From: Burkholderiales bacterium
GTDB taxonomy: Bacteria; Pseudomonadota; Gammaproteobacteria; Burkholderiales; Burkholderiaceae_C
Direction of reading: 5' to 3'
Assembly (NCBI GenBank): GCA_028868825.1
Contig: JAGWTU010000003.1
Span: forward strand, 62,001 to 126,000
DNA: 64,000 nt
Below are positions 10,290 to 17,986 of the stretch, in pieces. The position numbers and the translations under genes were made by a program. Position 1 is the stretch's first letter. Every line of letters starts with the position of its first letter. The notes under the pieces were generated by a model that did no database searches, was not told where the DNA came from, and saw nothing but the letters and a program-made list of their open reading frames with translations.

Positions 10290-11314
10290 TGGGCGTTTGC
10301 CGCGAATGGCGCCTGCGCGCCGTGCCCCGCGGCGTGCTTGCGGCGGACGACCTCGCACTGGCCGACGTGGCGCTGCCGCAACCGGCCGCGGGCGAGGTGC
10401 GATTGCGCGTGCTGCGCCTGCCGATGGATCCGGCCATCCGCATGACGCTCGCGTCGCGCGGCGGGAACTACGGCGCCGGCGTGGCCGTCGGCTCTGCCGT
10501 GCGCGGCCTCGTGCTCGGCCGCGTCGAGGCATCGCGCAGCCCCGCGCTGGCCGTGGGCGACATCGTCAGCGGCTTCGGGTCGTGGAGCGAGCAGATCGTC
10601 GGCGACGCGGCGCGGTTCGCACCCGTGAGCGTGCGAGCCGACCTGCCACTGTCCATCCACACCCATGTGCTCGGCACCTCGGGTCTGGCGGCGCTGCATG
10701 GCCTGGCCGATGTCGGCGCGGTACGCTCGGGCGACAGCGTGCTGGTCAGCGCGGCCGCCGGCGGCGTCGGTTCGCTCGCCTGCCAGTTCGCGCGCCTGCT
10801 CGGCGCCAGCCGCGTCGTCGGCATTGCCGGCGGCGCCGAGAAATGCCGCATCGCCGTCGAGCGCTACGGCTGCGACGCCTGCATCGACCACCGCGCCGCG
10901 CCCGACCTGGAGGCCGCGCTGCGCGCCGCGCTGCCCGAGGGCGTCGACCTCGGCTTCGAGAACGTCGGCGGCGCCCCGCTGCAGGCGGCGTTGGCCTTGC
11001 TGCGCCCGGGCGCTCGCATCGCGCTGTGCGGCATGATTGCCGAGTACGACGCTGCCGAGCCCGCACCGGGGCCTGCGAACCTGTGGAACCTGATCGTCCA
11101 GCGCGCCCGCATCGAGGGTTTCCGCGTCGCCCCGCTGCTCGCCGACCGCCCCCGCGTCGACGCGCTGCTCGAGCGCATCGAGGGCTGGCTGCGCGCCGGC
11201 ACGCTGCAATACGACATCGACGAACGCGACGGCTTCGAAGCGGTGCCGCAGGCCTTCGCCGCGCTCTCGAACGGCGGGCACCGGGGGCGGCTCGTCGTGC
11301 GCGTCGCCGATTGA
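10289..11314 (+). CDS. Zinc-independent MDR oxidoreductase, CurA / prostaglandin reductase-like
   Basis: NADPH-dependent medium-chain reductase of 341 residues. It has the N-terminal GroES-like fold (DPAIRMTLA near residue 47), the cofactor-binding AAAGGVGSLACQFARLLG, and FENVGG plus LRPGARIALCGMIAEY, which are typical of the leukotriene B4 dehydrogenase/CurA branch that reduces alpha,beta-unsaturated ketones and aldehydes. No structural or catalytic zinc cysteines are seen. The ATG at 10289 shares its A with the preceding TGA (GTGATGG), so it is coupled to the AhpD-like gene. In this setting it may saturate an enone intermediate. Confidence 0.85.
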   Translation: MGVCREWRLRAVPRGVLAADDLALADVALPQPAAGEVRLRVLRLPMDPAIRMTLASRGGNYGAGVAVGSAVRGLVLGRVEASRSPALAVGDIVSGFGSWSEQIVGDAARFAPVSVRADLPLSIHTHVLGTSGLAALHGLADVGAVRSGDSVLVSAAAGGVGSLACQFARLLGASRVVGIAGGAEKCRIAVERYGCDACIDHRAAPDLEAALRAALPEGVDLGFENVGGAPLQAALALLRPGARIALCGMIAEYDAAEPAPGPANLWNLIVQRARIEGFRVAPLLADRPRVDALLERIEGWLRAGTLQYDIDERDGFEAVPQAFAALSNGGHRGRLVVRVAD

Positions 11315-11391
11315 TCGGCAACGGCCAACCCCATGCAAACCCTCGATTGACAGCCCACCCCCATGTGCTATTGTCGCGTCGCATTAGTTCC

Positions 11392-11405
11392 CGACCGCCC
11401 GGTCG
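11392..11405. promoter_or_regulatory. Putative TetR operator box upstream of the enoyl-CoA hydratase operon
   Basis: Perfect palindrome CGACCG-CC-CGGTCG, 57 bases before the hydratase start, in the 148-base gap after the MDR gene. It marks a probable internal promoter of the rightward arm under the same control as the divergent promoters at 9377-9519. Confidence 0.65.
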
Positions 11406-11462
11406 GTCGTTTATCCAGCAGCGCGAAACGGCGCCCCATCCAGCAGCCCCTAGGAGATTGAT

Positions 11463-12263
11463 ATGTCGAGTCCCGAGAAGGATGTCATCCAGTACGAAGT
11501 CGCGAGCAATGGCATCGCGACGATCTGGCTCAACCGCCCGCACAAGCGCAACTGCGTCAGCCCGCAGCTGCTCAAGGAGCTCGAGGTGGCGGTCGACCAC
11601 GCCAACGACGACAAGCGCGCGCTGGCCGTCATCTTCCGCGGCCGCGGCGACACCTTCTGCTCGGGCGCCGACCTCGGCCAGCTCGTGACGCCGGTGCTGC
11701 ACGAGTCGTCGGTCTCGCTGCAGCTGGCGATCGATTCGGCGCGCACCTACGACAAGATCTTCAATATGCGCAAGCCCAGCATCGCCGCCGTCGAAGGCTA
11801 TGCGGTGGCCGGCGGTTTCGAGCTGATGATCTCCTGCGACTTCGCGCTCGCGACCTCGGACGCGAAGATCGGCGACTTCCACATCCGCCGCGCGCTGTTC
11901 GGCGGCGCCGGCCCGATCTACCGCCTGCCGCGCATGATCGGCATCCGGCGCTCGAAGGAGCTGATGCTCAGCGGCAAGTTGCTCAGCGGCGACGAATGCG
12001 TCGACTGGCAGCTCATCAACGCCGCCGCGCCGAAGGCCGGATTCGAGCAGCTGATCCAGGACTTCTGCGCGCCGCTGATCGACAAGAGCCCGTTCTGCAT
12101 GTGGATGACGAAGATGGCGATCAACCGCGGCCTCGACGCCGACACGAATTCGCTGATCACGCTCGAGACCATGACCTGCAACGTCGTGCACCATTCCGAG
12201 GACGCCAAGGAAGGCGTCAAGGCCTTCCTCGAGAAGCGCAAGGCCGTCTGGACCGGCCGTTGA
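11463..12263 (+). CDS. Enoyl-CoA hydratase/isomerase family protein
   Basis: Crotonase-fold protein of 266 residues acting on a CoA thioester. The substrate-binding segments are recognisable: FRGRGDTFCSGADLGQL, which forms part of the oxyanion hole, and IAAVEGYAVAGGFELMISCDFALA. Where canonical hydratases carry a catalytic glutamate it has FHIRRALFGGAGPIYRLPR, so isomerase, hydrolase or C-C cleaving activity is as likely as plain hydration. The ATG has a good AGGAG site. It starts a block led by a TetR-like box and is followed 17 bases later by the EthD gene. Confidence 0.88.
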   Translation: MSSPEKDVIQYEVASNGIATIWLNRPHKRNCVSPQLLKELEVAVDHANDDKRALAVIFRGRGDTFCSGADLGQLVTPVLHESSVSLQLAIDSARTYDKIFNMRKPSIAAVEGYAVAGGFELMISCDFALATSDAKIGDFHIRRALFGGAGPIYRLPRMIGIRRSKELMLSGKLLSGDECVDWQLINAAAPKAGFEQLIQDFCAPLIDKSPFCMWMTKMAINRGLDADTNSLITLETMTCNVVHHSEDAKEGVKAFLEKRKAVWTGR

Positions 12264-12280
12264 GCCGAAGGAGGCGCATG

Positions 12281-12613
12281 ATGGTCACGAACATGGTCGT
12301 CCTCTCGTCGCGTCCGCCGGACTGGACGCAGGAGCGCTTCACCACCTGGTGGCGCGGCGAACATGCCGACCACGCGCGCCGCCTGCCCGGGCTGCTGGCC
12401 TACCGGCACGGCGTCGTCGTCCACGACTACGACCACCCCGAGGCGCCGGCCTGGGACGGCAATGCCGTGCTGAGCTTTGCCGACCGCGCCGCGCTCGACG
12501 CGGCGATGGCCTCGCCCGAATGGGCCGCCGCCGTCGCCCACACCGGCCGCATGAAGGGCCGGCGCATCATCCTCATCACCGAGGATGTCGACCTGCTGGC
12601 CGGCGAGGGCTGA
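12281..12613 (+). CDS. EthD family protein
   Basis: Small ferredoxin-like fold protein of 110 residues with the EthD look: an N-terminal beta strand (MVVLSSRPP), then FTTWWRGEHADHARRLPGL, in which the EHADHAR-type histidines line the pocket, and a C-terminal strand RIILITEDVD. EthD proteins accompany ether and aromatic ring degradation and act as small lyases, isomerases or accessory factors. Two ATGs lie in a row at 12278 and 12281; the second is preferred because AAGGAGG is only three bases from the first. Its TGA is immediately followed by the SDR ATG. Confidence 0.8.
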   Translation: MVTNMVVLSSRPPDWTQERFTTWWRGEHADHARRLPGLLAYRHGVVVHDYDHPEAPAWDGNAVLSFADRAALDAAMASPEWAAAVAHTGRMKGRRIILITEDVDLLAGEG

Positions 12614-13426
12614 ATGAACGACACGACGACCGCATCCTCCTGCGCGCCCGGTTTCGTCGGCGCGCGGATGCGCCTGGACGGCCAGGTGGCGCTGATCACC
12701 GGTGGCCGCGGCGAACTCGCCGAAGCGATGGCCGCCGGGCTGCTCGACGCCGGCTGCCGCGTCGCACTGGCTTCGCGCCACGAGGGCGAATGCAGCGAGG
12801 CCGCCGCGCGGCTGGCGGCGCGCCATGGCGGCGAGGCCATCGGCCTGCGCTGCGATGTCGCCCAGGAAGACGAGGTCCAGGGCGCCGTCGCCGCCGTCGT
12901 CGCGCGCTGGGGCCGGCTCGACATCCTCGTCAACAACGCCGGCGCGTCCTGGTGGGGGCTGCCCGAGGACATCCCGCTGGCCGGCTGGCGCAAGGTCGTC
13001 GACGCCAACCTCACCGGCACCTTCCTCGCGTGCCGCCATGCGGCGCGGCAGATGATCGCCCAGGGCAGCGGCGCCATCGTCAACATCGCCTCGGTCGGCG
13101 CCTTCCTCTCGTACCAGCCCGAGGCCGGCCAGGTCGTGCCCTACACGACGACGAAGGCGGCCATCGTCCACCTCACCGCCGACCTCGCGGCGCAATGGGC
13201 GCGCCATGGCATCCGCGTCAACGCGGTCGCCCCCGGTTCGCTCGAGGGCGGCATGACGCGCACGGTGCCCGAATCACAGCAGCAGAAGCTGCGCGAGGGC
13301 ATCCTGCTGCGCCGTTACGGCCGCGTCGAGGAAATCGTGCCGGCGGTGCTGCTGCTGGCGTCGCCGGCGGGCAGTTTCATCACCGGCCAGACCTATATCG
13401 TCGATGGAGGGCAGTCCATTGCCTGA
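12614..13426 (+). CDS. SDR family oxidoreductase with atypical cofactor motif
   Basis: Short-chain dehydrogenase/reductase of 270 residues with an 18-residue N-terminal extension. NNAGA, SVGAF, the catalytic YTTTK and the C-terminal ITGQTYIVDGG are typical. The nucleotide-binding turn is not: where TGxxxGIG is expected, the sequence reads TGGRGELAEA (from residue 29), replacing the last glycines by Glu and Ala. Cofactor binding may be altered or the enzyme may be specialised. ATG directly follows the EthD stop. It lies in the plus arm between EthD and the acyl-CoA ligase and probably oxidises a hydroxyl intermediate. Confidence 0.88.
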   Translation: MNDTTTASSCAPGFVGARMRLDGQVALITGGRGELAEAMAAGLLDAGCRVALASRHEGECSEAAARLAARHGGEAIGLRCDVAQEDEVQGAVAAVVARWGRLDILVNNAGASWWGLPEDIPLAGWRKVVDANLTGTFLACRHAARQMIAQGSGAIVNIASVGAFLSYQPEAGQVVPYTTTKAAIVHLTADLAAQWARHGIRVNAVAPGSLEGGMTRTVPESQQQKLREGILLRRYGRVEEIVPAVLLLASPAGSFITGQTYIVDGGQSIA

Positions 13427-14951
13427 GTCTCAATTCACCATCCACCGCGCCGGCGATCTGCAATGGAGCGACGAGCCGCTGTGGCCGCAGTTCGCCCGCC
13501 TGCTGCAGGCCGATGCCGACGCGCTGGCCCTGGTCGGCACCGACCAGTCGCACTGGACGAGGGCGCAGATCGCGCGCATGGCCGAAGCCGCCGCCGACCA
13601 CCTCGCCGCGCATGGCATCCGCGCCGGCGACCGCGTGCTGATCCAGGCCTACAAGACGGCGCAGACGGCCGCCGCGGCGCTCGCCGTCTCGAAACTCGGC
13701 GCCGTCTTCTGCCCCTACAGCCCCGATTTCGGCCGCGCCGAACGCGAGGTGCTCGAGCAAAGGCTGAACCATGTCGCGACGATCGACGCCTCGGGCGCGG
13801 CGCCGATACCGGGTCTCGCAGGCCTCGGTCTGCGGCTGTACGACCGCAGCGGCCTGCCGCCGGCCGACCCGCGCGACGCGACCACGGCGCTGATCGGCTT
13901 CACGTCGGGGACGACCGGCATTCCCAAGGGCGTGATGCACGGCAGTGCGGCGATGAACTACGCCACCCGCGCCTGCGCGCAGATCGCGGGACTCGAACCC
14001 GGCGAGGCCATCGCCAGCGTCGTGCCGCTGGCCAGTGCGGCCGGCTTCACCTTCGGCATCCACATGGCTTTCACGCTCGGGCAATGCGCCGTGCTGATCG
14101 AGCCCTGGGAGCCGATGGCCGCGCTGCGCACGATGGAGGACAACCATTGCCGCTGGGCGATGTGCGTGCCGACCCAGCTCGCGGCGATGATCGAATGCGC
14201 GCGTGCCGGGCAATGGCAGCGACCGAGCCCGCTGCGCGCGCTGGCCGTCGGCGGCAGCGCGATGACACCCGAACTCGTCTCCGACGCCGAGCGCCTGCTG
14301 GGGCTGACGGCGCTGCGCATGTTCGGCATGAGCGAATGCATGGGCCATGCGTCGACGCTGCCGGCCGACCCGATCGCCGTGCGCCGGCTCTACGACGGCC
14401 ACCCCTTCCCCGGCACCGAGGACCTCGCCTTCGACGCCGAACTGCAGCCGCTGCCGCCCGGCGCGCGCGGCCAGGCCGGCGTGCGCGGGCCTTCGCTGTT
14501 CCTGGGTTATTGCCGCGGCCTCGGCGACCAGGACGCGCGCTACACGCCGCACGGCCATTTCCTGACCGGCGACGAGATCGTCCGCGAGGCCGACGGCCTG
14601 ATCCGCGTCGTCGGCCGCATCAAGGACCAGATAATCCGCGGCGGTTTCAACATCGACCCGGCCGAGATCGAGGCGGCCCTGCTCAAGCACCCGGCCATCG
14701 CCGCGGTGGCGGTCGTCGCCGTGCCCGAGGCGCGACTGGGCGAACAGGCCTGCGCCGTGTGCCAGTTGCGCGAGGCGGCAGCGGTGCCGACGCTCGACGA
14801 GCTCAAGCGCCATCTCGAGGCGGTCGGCCTGTCGAAGAAGAAATGGCCCGAGCACCTGCTGGTCGTCCCCGATCTGCCGCAGACAAGCACCGGCAAGGTC
14901 GACAAGAAGCAGCTGGCGCGCATCGCCGGCGCGGCCTTGGGCCCGCGTTAG
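13419..14951 (+). CDS. AMP-dependent acyl-CoA synthetase/ligase
   Basis: ANL-superfamily ligase of 510 residues that would activate the carboxylate substrate to its CoA ester through an acyl-adenylate. The P-loop motif is GFTSGTTGIPKG, followed by the A5-type MFGMSE and the hinge segment GRIKDQIIRGGFNIDPAEIE; the C-terminal STGKVDKKQL holds the catalytic lysine. I prefer the TTG at 13419 because GGAGG lies eight bases upstream; an ATG at 13404 in the same frame overlaps the ribosome site. The gene starts inside the last codons of the SDR gene (8-base overlap). Chain or ring specificity cannot be read from sequence. Confidence 0.9.
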   Translation: MPESQFTIHRAGDLQWSDEPLWPQFARLLQADADALALVGTDQSHWTRAQIARMAEAAADHLAAHGIRAGDRVLIQAYKTAQTAAAALAVSKLGAVFCPYSPDFGRAEREVLEQRLNHVATIDASGAAPIPGLAGLGLRLYDRSGLPPADPRDATTALIGFTSGTTGIPKGVMHGSAAMNYATRACAQIAGLEPGEAIASVVPLASAAGFTFGIHMAFTLGQCAVLIEPWEPMAALRTMEDNHCRWAMCVPTQLAAMIECARAGQWQRPSPLRALAVGGSAMTPELVSDAERLLGLTALRMFGMSECMGHASTLPADPIAVRRLYDGHPFPGTEDLAFDAELQPLPPGARGQAGVRGPSLFLGYCRGLGDQDARYTPHGHFLTGDEIVREADGLIRVVGRIKDQIIRGGFNIDPAEIEAALLKHPAIAAVAVVAVPEARLGEQACAVCQLREAAAVPTLDELKRHLEAVGLSKKKWPEHLLVVPDLPQTSTGKVDKKQLARIAGAALGPR

Positions 14952-15013
14952 ACTGCGACGAAAAGGCCCACAAGCCGTCGCATCCAGCCCGGAACAAACC
15001 AGAGACATCCATC

Positions 15014-15685
15014 GTGCCTACCGTCCGCTCCACAACAAGCAGTCCCAAGGCCCCGGCGAAGACGGTTTTGCCGGCGCGCAAGAAGCGAGTCCGCGCGACG
15101 ACGGCGGCGCACGACGAGAAGCGCATCGAGATCATCGAACGCTGCGCCGCGCTGTTCGACCGCGTCGGCTACCACGGCACCTCGATGCAGATGCTGGCCG
15201 ACGAGATGGGTCTGGGCAAGCCGACGCTCTACCACTACTTCCCGAGCAAGACGAGCATCCTCTACGAGATGCACCAGCTGCACATCGGCTCGATGATCCA
15301 TGTGCTCGAGGCCGATCTCGACGCCAGGGATCTCGACGCCGCCCTGCTGCTCGAGGAATCGTGCGCGATCTCGCTGCGCCAGATTTCCGAGCATCCGGGC
15401 TATGTGCGCGCCTTCATGGACCATTACAGCGAGCTCGAGGGCAAGCAGCGCACCGAGATCCGCAAGAAGCGCGACGAGTATCTCGAGCGCATCAAGCGCA
15501 TCATCGGTGCCGGCATCGCCAACGGCCAATTCAAGAAGGTCGATCCCGAACTGGCCACGCTGGCGTTCCTGGGCATGTGCAACTGGGCCTACAAGTGGTA
15601 CCCGCGCATGGCCGACGACCATCCGCCCGAGAAGATGGCGCAGATGCTGTGCCAGATCTTCCTCGGCGGCCTGAGCAAGACCTGA
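15014..15685 (+). CDS. TetR/AcrR family transcriptional regulator
   Basis: Repressor-type regulator of 223 residues. A basic, low-complexity tail of about 30 residues (rich in Ser, Ala, Lys, Arg) precedes the DNA-binding domain: RIEIIERCAALFDRVGYHG, then the helix-turn-helix TSMQMLADEMGLGKPTLYHYFPSK. The ligand-binding C-terminus is all-alpha, as usual. The start is probably the GTG at 15014; the ribosome site is weak and the tail makes it uncertain. It lies inside the plus arm between ligase and second dehydrogenase, so it is the natural candidate for binding CGACCG-NN-CGGTCG at 9379, 9409, 9506 and 11392. The inducer is likely an acyl-CoA intermediate (inference). Confidence 0.9.
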   Translation: MPTVRSTTSSPKAPAKTVLPARKKRVRATTAAHDEKRIEIIERCAALFDRVGYHGTSMQMLADEMGLGKPTLYHYFPSKTSILYEMHQLHIGSMIHVLEADLDARDLDAALLLEESCAISLRQISEHPGYVRAFMDHYSELEGKQRTEIRKKRDEYLERIKRIIGAGIANGQFKKVDPELATLAFLGMCNWAYKWYPRMADDHPPEKMAQMLCQIFLGGLSKT

Positions 15686-15731
15686 GCCGGACCCCCCGCC
15701 CGGCCCGGCACCCAACGGAATCGGAGTTGCC

Positions 15732-16922
15732 ATGATGGAAAAAACGAGCGTCGCCGACGGCGGCGCGCGCGGCCGCGCCATTGCCGCACGCGTCGAAGCC
15801 TTCGTGCGCGAGGTGATCGTCGGCTACGAGCGCGACCCGCGCTGGGGCGCCCATGGGCCGAGCGCCGAGATGGTCGCCGAGATGCGTGCGGCGGCGCGCG
15901 AGCGCGGCCTGCTGACGCCGCACATCCTCGCCGACGGCGAGCACCTGACGCACCGCGAGACGGCGCTGGTGCTGCGCGCCGCCGGCCTGTCCCCGCTGGG
16001 CCCGGTGGCGGTCAACGTCGCTGCGCCCGACGAGGGCAACATGTACCTGCTCGGCCGCGTCGCCAATGCGGCGCAGAAAGCGCGCTACCTCGCGCCCATC
16101 GTTGCCGGCAGCGCCCGCTCGACCTTCTTCATGACCGAGCCGGCGGCCGACAACGGCGCCGGATCCGATCCGGCGATGCTGCTGACGACGGCGCGCCGCG
16201 ACGGCGCCGACTGGGTGATCTCGGGTCGAAAATGGTTCAGCACCGGCGCCGACGGTGCGGCCGTCGGCATCGTGATGGCCAAGGCCGACGAGGGCGCGAC
16301 GCTGTTCCTCGTCGAGTTGCCGCACCCGGCACTGCGCATCGAGCGCGTGCCGCAGACGATCGATTCGACGATGCCCGGCGGCCACCCGGTGGTCGCCATC
16401 GACGAACTGCGCGTCACGCCCGAGCAGGTGCTGGGCGAGGTCGGCAAGGGCCTGCAATACGCCCAGGTGCGGCTCGCGCCGGCGCGGCTGACGCATTGCA
16501 TGCGCTGGCATGGCGCCTGCACGCGGGCGCAGGAGATCGCCACCGATTACGCGGTGAAGCGGCGCGCCTTCGGCCAGCCGCTGATCGACCACGAGGGCGT
16601 CGGTTTCATGCTCGCCGAGAACCGCATCGACCTCAAGCAGGCTGAGCTGATGATCGACTGGTGCGCCGACGTGCTCGACAGCGGCGCGCGCGGCACGACC
16701 GAATCGTCGATGGCCAAGGTCGCCGTCTCGGAGGCGCTGTACCGCGTCGCCGACCGCTGCGTCCAGGTCATGGGCGCCACCGGTGTCACGCGCGACACCG
16801 TCGTCGAGCAGGTGTTCCGCGAGGTGCGCGCCTTCCGCATCTACGACGGCCCGACCGAGGTCCACAAATGGTCGCTCGCGCGCAAGATCAAGAAGGATTA
16901 CCTCAAGGCGATGGCAGCATGA
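15732..16922 (+). CDS. Acyl-CoA dehydrogenase, ACAD10/11-like (second copy)
   Basis: FAD-dependent acyl-CoA dehydrogenase of 396 residues, paralogous to the enzyme at 8081 but clearly diverged. Landmarks: FFMTEPAADNGAGSDP, ISGRKWFSTGADG, RLAPARLTHCMRWHG, KRRAFGQPL and the terminal YDGPTEVHKWSLARKIKKDY. GGAG precedes two adjacent ATGs (15732 and 15735). It begins a chain of four coupled genes joined by ATGA overlaps (dehydrogenase, APH, hydratase, thiolase). With the APH protein it forms the second kinase-dehydrogenase pair of the island, presumably for another intermediate or stereoisomer. Confidence 0.92.
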   Translation: MMEKTSVADGGARGRAIAARVEAFVREVIVGYERDPRWGAHGPSAEMVAEMRAAARERGLLTPHILADGEHLTHRETALVLRAAGLSPLGPVAVNVAAPDEGNMYLLGRVANAAQKARYLAPIVAGSARSTFFMTEPAADNGAGSDPAMLLTTARRDGADWVISGRKWFSTGADGAAVGIVMAKADEGATLFLVELPHPALRIERVPQTIDSTMPGGHPVVAIDELRVTPEQVLGEVGKGLQYAQVRLAPARLTHCMRWHGACTRAQEIATDYAVKRRAFGQPLIDHEGVGFMLAENRIDLKQAELMIDWCADVLDSGARGTTESSMAKVAVSEALYRVADRCVQVMGATGVTRDTVVEQVFREVRAFRIYDGPTEVHKWSLARKIKKDYLKAMAA

Positions 16923-17986
16923 GCGCCAACACCGATTTCGTCGGCACGACGGCCGTGCGCGAGGCGCACCGCTTCGACGAGGCGGCGCTGGCGAACTGGA
17001 TGAGCGCGAACGTCGCCGGCTATGCGGGGCCGCTGACGGTGGCGCAATTCAAGGGCGGGCAATCGAACCCGACCTACAAGCTGCACACCCCGAATCGCGA
17101 TTACGTGCTGCGGCGCAAGCCGCCGGGCGCGCTGCTCGCCGGCGCCCATGCGGTCGAGCGCGAGGCGCGCGTGCAGCAGGCCTTGGGAGCCCGGGGCTTC
17201 CCGGTGGCGCGCGTGCATGGCCTGTGCACCGACGATGCCGTGATCGGCACCTGGTTCTACGTCATGGACTGCGTCGAGGGCCGCATCTTCTGGGACGTCA
17301 CGCTGCCCGAGATCGACCGCGCGGCGCGGCCGGCGTATTTCAATGCGATGGTCGGCACGATCGCGCAATTGCACGCCATCGACGTGCAGGCCGCCGGGCT
17401 CGCCGATTACGGCAAGCCCGGCAACTACTTCCAGCGCCAGATCGGGCGCTGGAGCAAGCAGTACCTCGGCGACCTCGAGGCCGCGGGCCGCGACGAGCAC
17501 ATGGACCGGCTGATCGAATGGCTGCCGGCGCATATCCCGCCGGGCGACGAGACCTCGGTCGTGCACGGCGACTTCCGCATCGACAACATGATCTTCCATC
17601 CCACCGAGCCGCGCGTGCTCGCGGTGCTCGACTGGGAGCTGTCGACGCTGGGCCATCCGCTGGCCGATTTCGCCTACCACCTGATGATGTACCGGCTGCC
17701 GAAGATGCATCTGGCGAGCCTGGCCGGCGTCGACCTCGCGGCACTCAACCTGCCGAGCGAATCGGCCTACGTCGCCGAGTACTGCCGCCGCACCGGCCGC
17801 GACGGCATCGCGCATCTCGATTTCTATCTCGCCTTCAACATGTTCCGGCTCGCCGCGATCTTCCACGGCATCAAGGCGCGCGTCGTGCGCGGCACGGCCG
17901 CCTCGGCGCGGGCGCAGGAGACCGTGCGCGCGCTGCCCGAGGTCGCGCGCTACGGCTGGGCGCAGACGCGCGGAACCGCCGTATGA
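16919..17986 (+). CDS. APH-family phosphotransferase partnered with acyl-CoA dehydrogenase (second copy)
   Basis: Kinase-fold protein of 355 residues, paralogue of the one at 6969. It shows FKGGQSNPTYKL (residues 44-55), VLRRKPPG (63-70), the Brenner motif HGDFRIDN (216-223) and DWE (238-240), then STLGHPLADF. By family knowledge (ACAD10/11 kinase domain, LvaA) it should phosphorylate a hydroxyacyl-CoA before the dehydrogenase acts. Start and stop overlap both neighbours in ATGA junctions, so stoichiometric co-production with the dehydrogenase and the next hydratase is likely. Order dehydrogenase then kinase is the same as in the leftward copy. Confidence 0.88.
   Translation: MSANTDFVGTTAVREAHRFDEAALANWMSANVAGYAGPLTVAQFKGGQSNPTYKLHTPNRDYVLRRKPPGALLAGAHAVEREARVQQALGARGFPVARVHGLCTDDAVIGTWFYVMDCVEGRIFWDVTLPEIDRAARPAYFNAMVGTIAQLHAIDVQAAGLADYGKPGNYFQRQIGRWSKQYLGDLEAAGRDEHMDRLIEWLPAHIPPGDETSVVHGDFRIDNMIFHPTEPRVLAVLDWELSTLGHPLADFAYHLMMYRLPKMHLASLAGVDLAALNLPSESAYVAEYCRRTGRDGIAHLDFYLAFNMFRLAAIFHGIKARVVRGTAASARAQETVRALPEVARYGWAQTRGTAV

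Noticed and set aside
14952..15013. A TetR autoregulatory box directly before the regulator gene.
   Set aside because: No CGACCG-NN-CGGTCG palindrome is present in this 62-base gap; the regulator is probably read from upstream promoters.
6969..17986. Aminoglycoside resistance by the two APH-family proteins.
   Set aside because: Both are coupled to acyl-CoA dehydrogenase genes and resemble ACAD10/11-type kinases; no resistance context.
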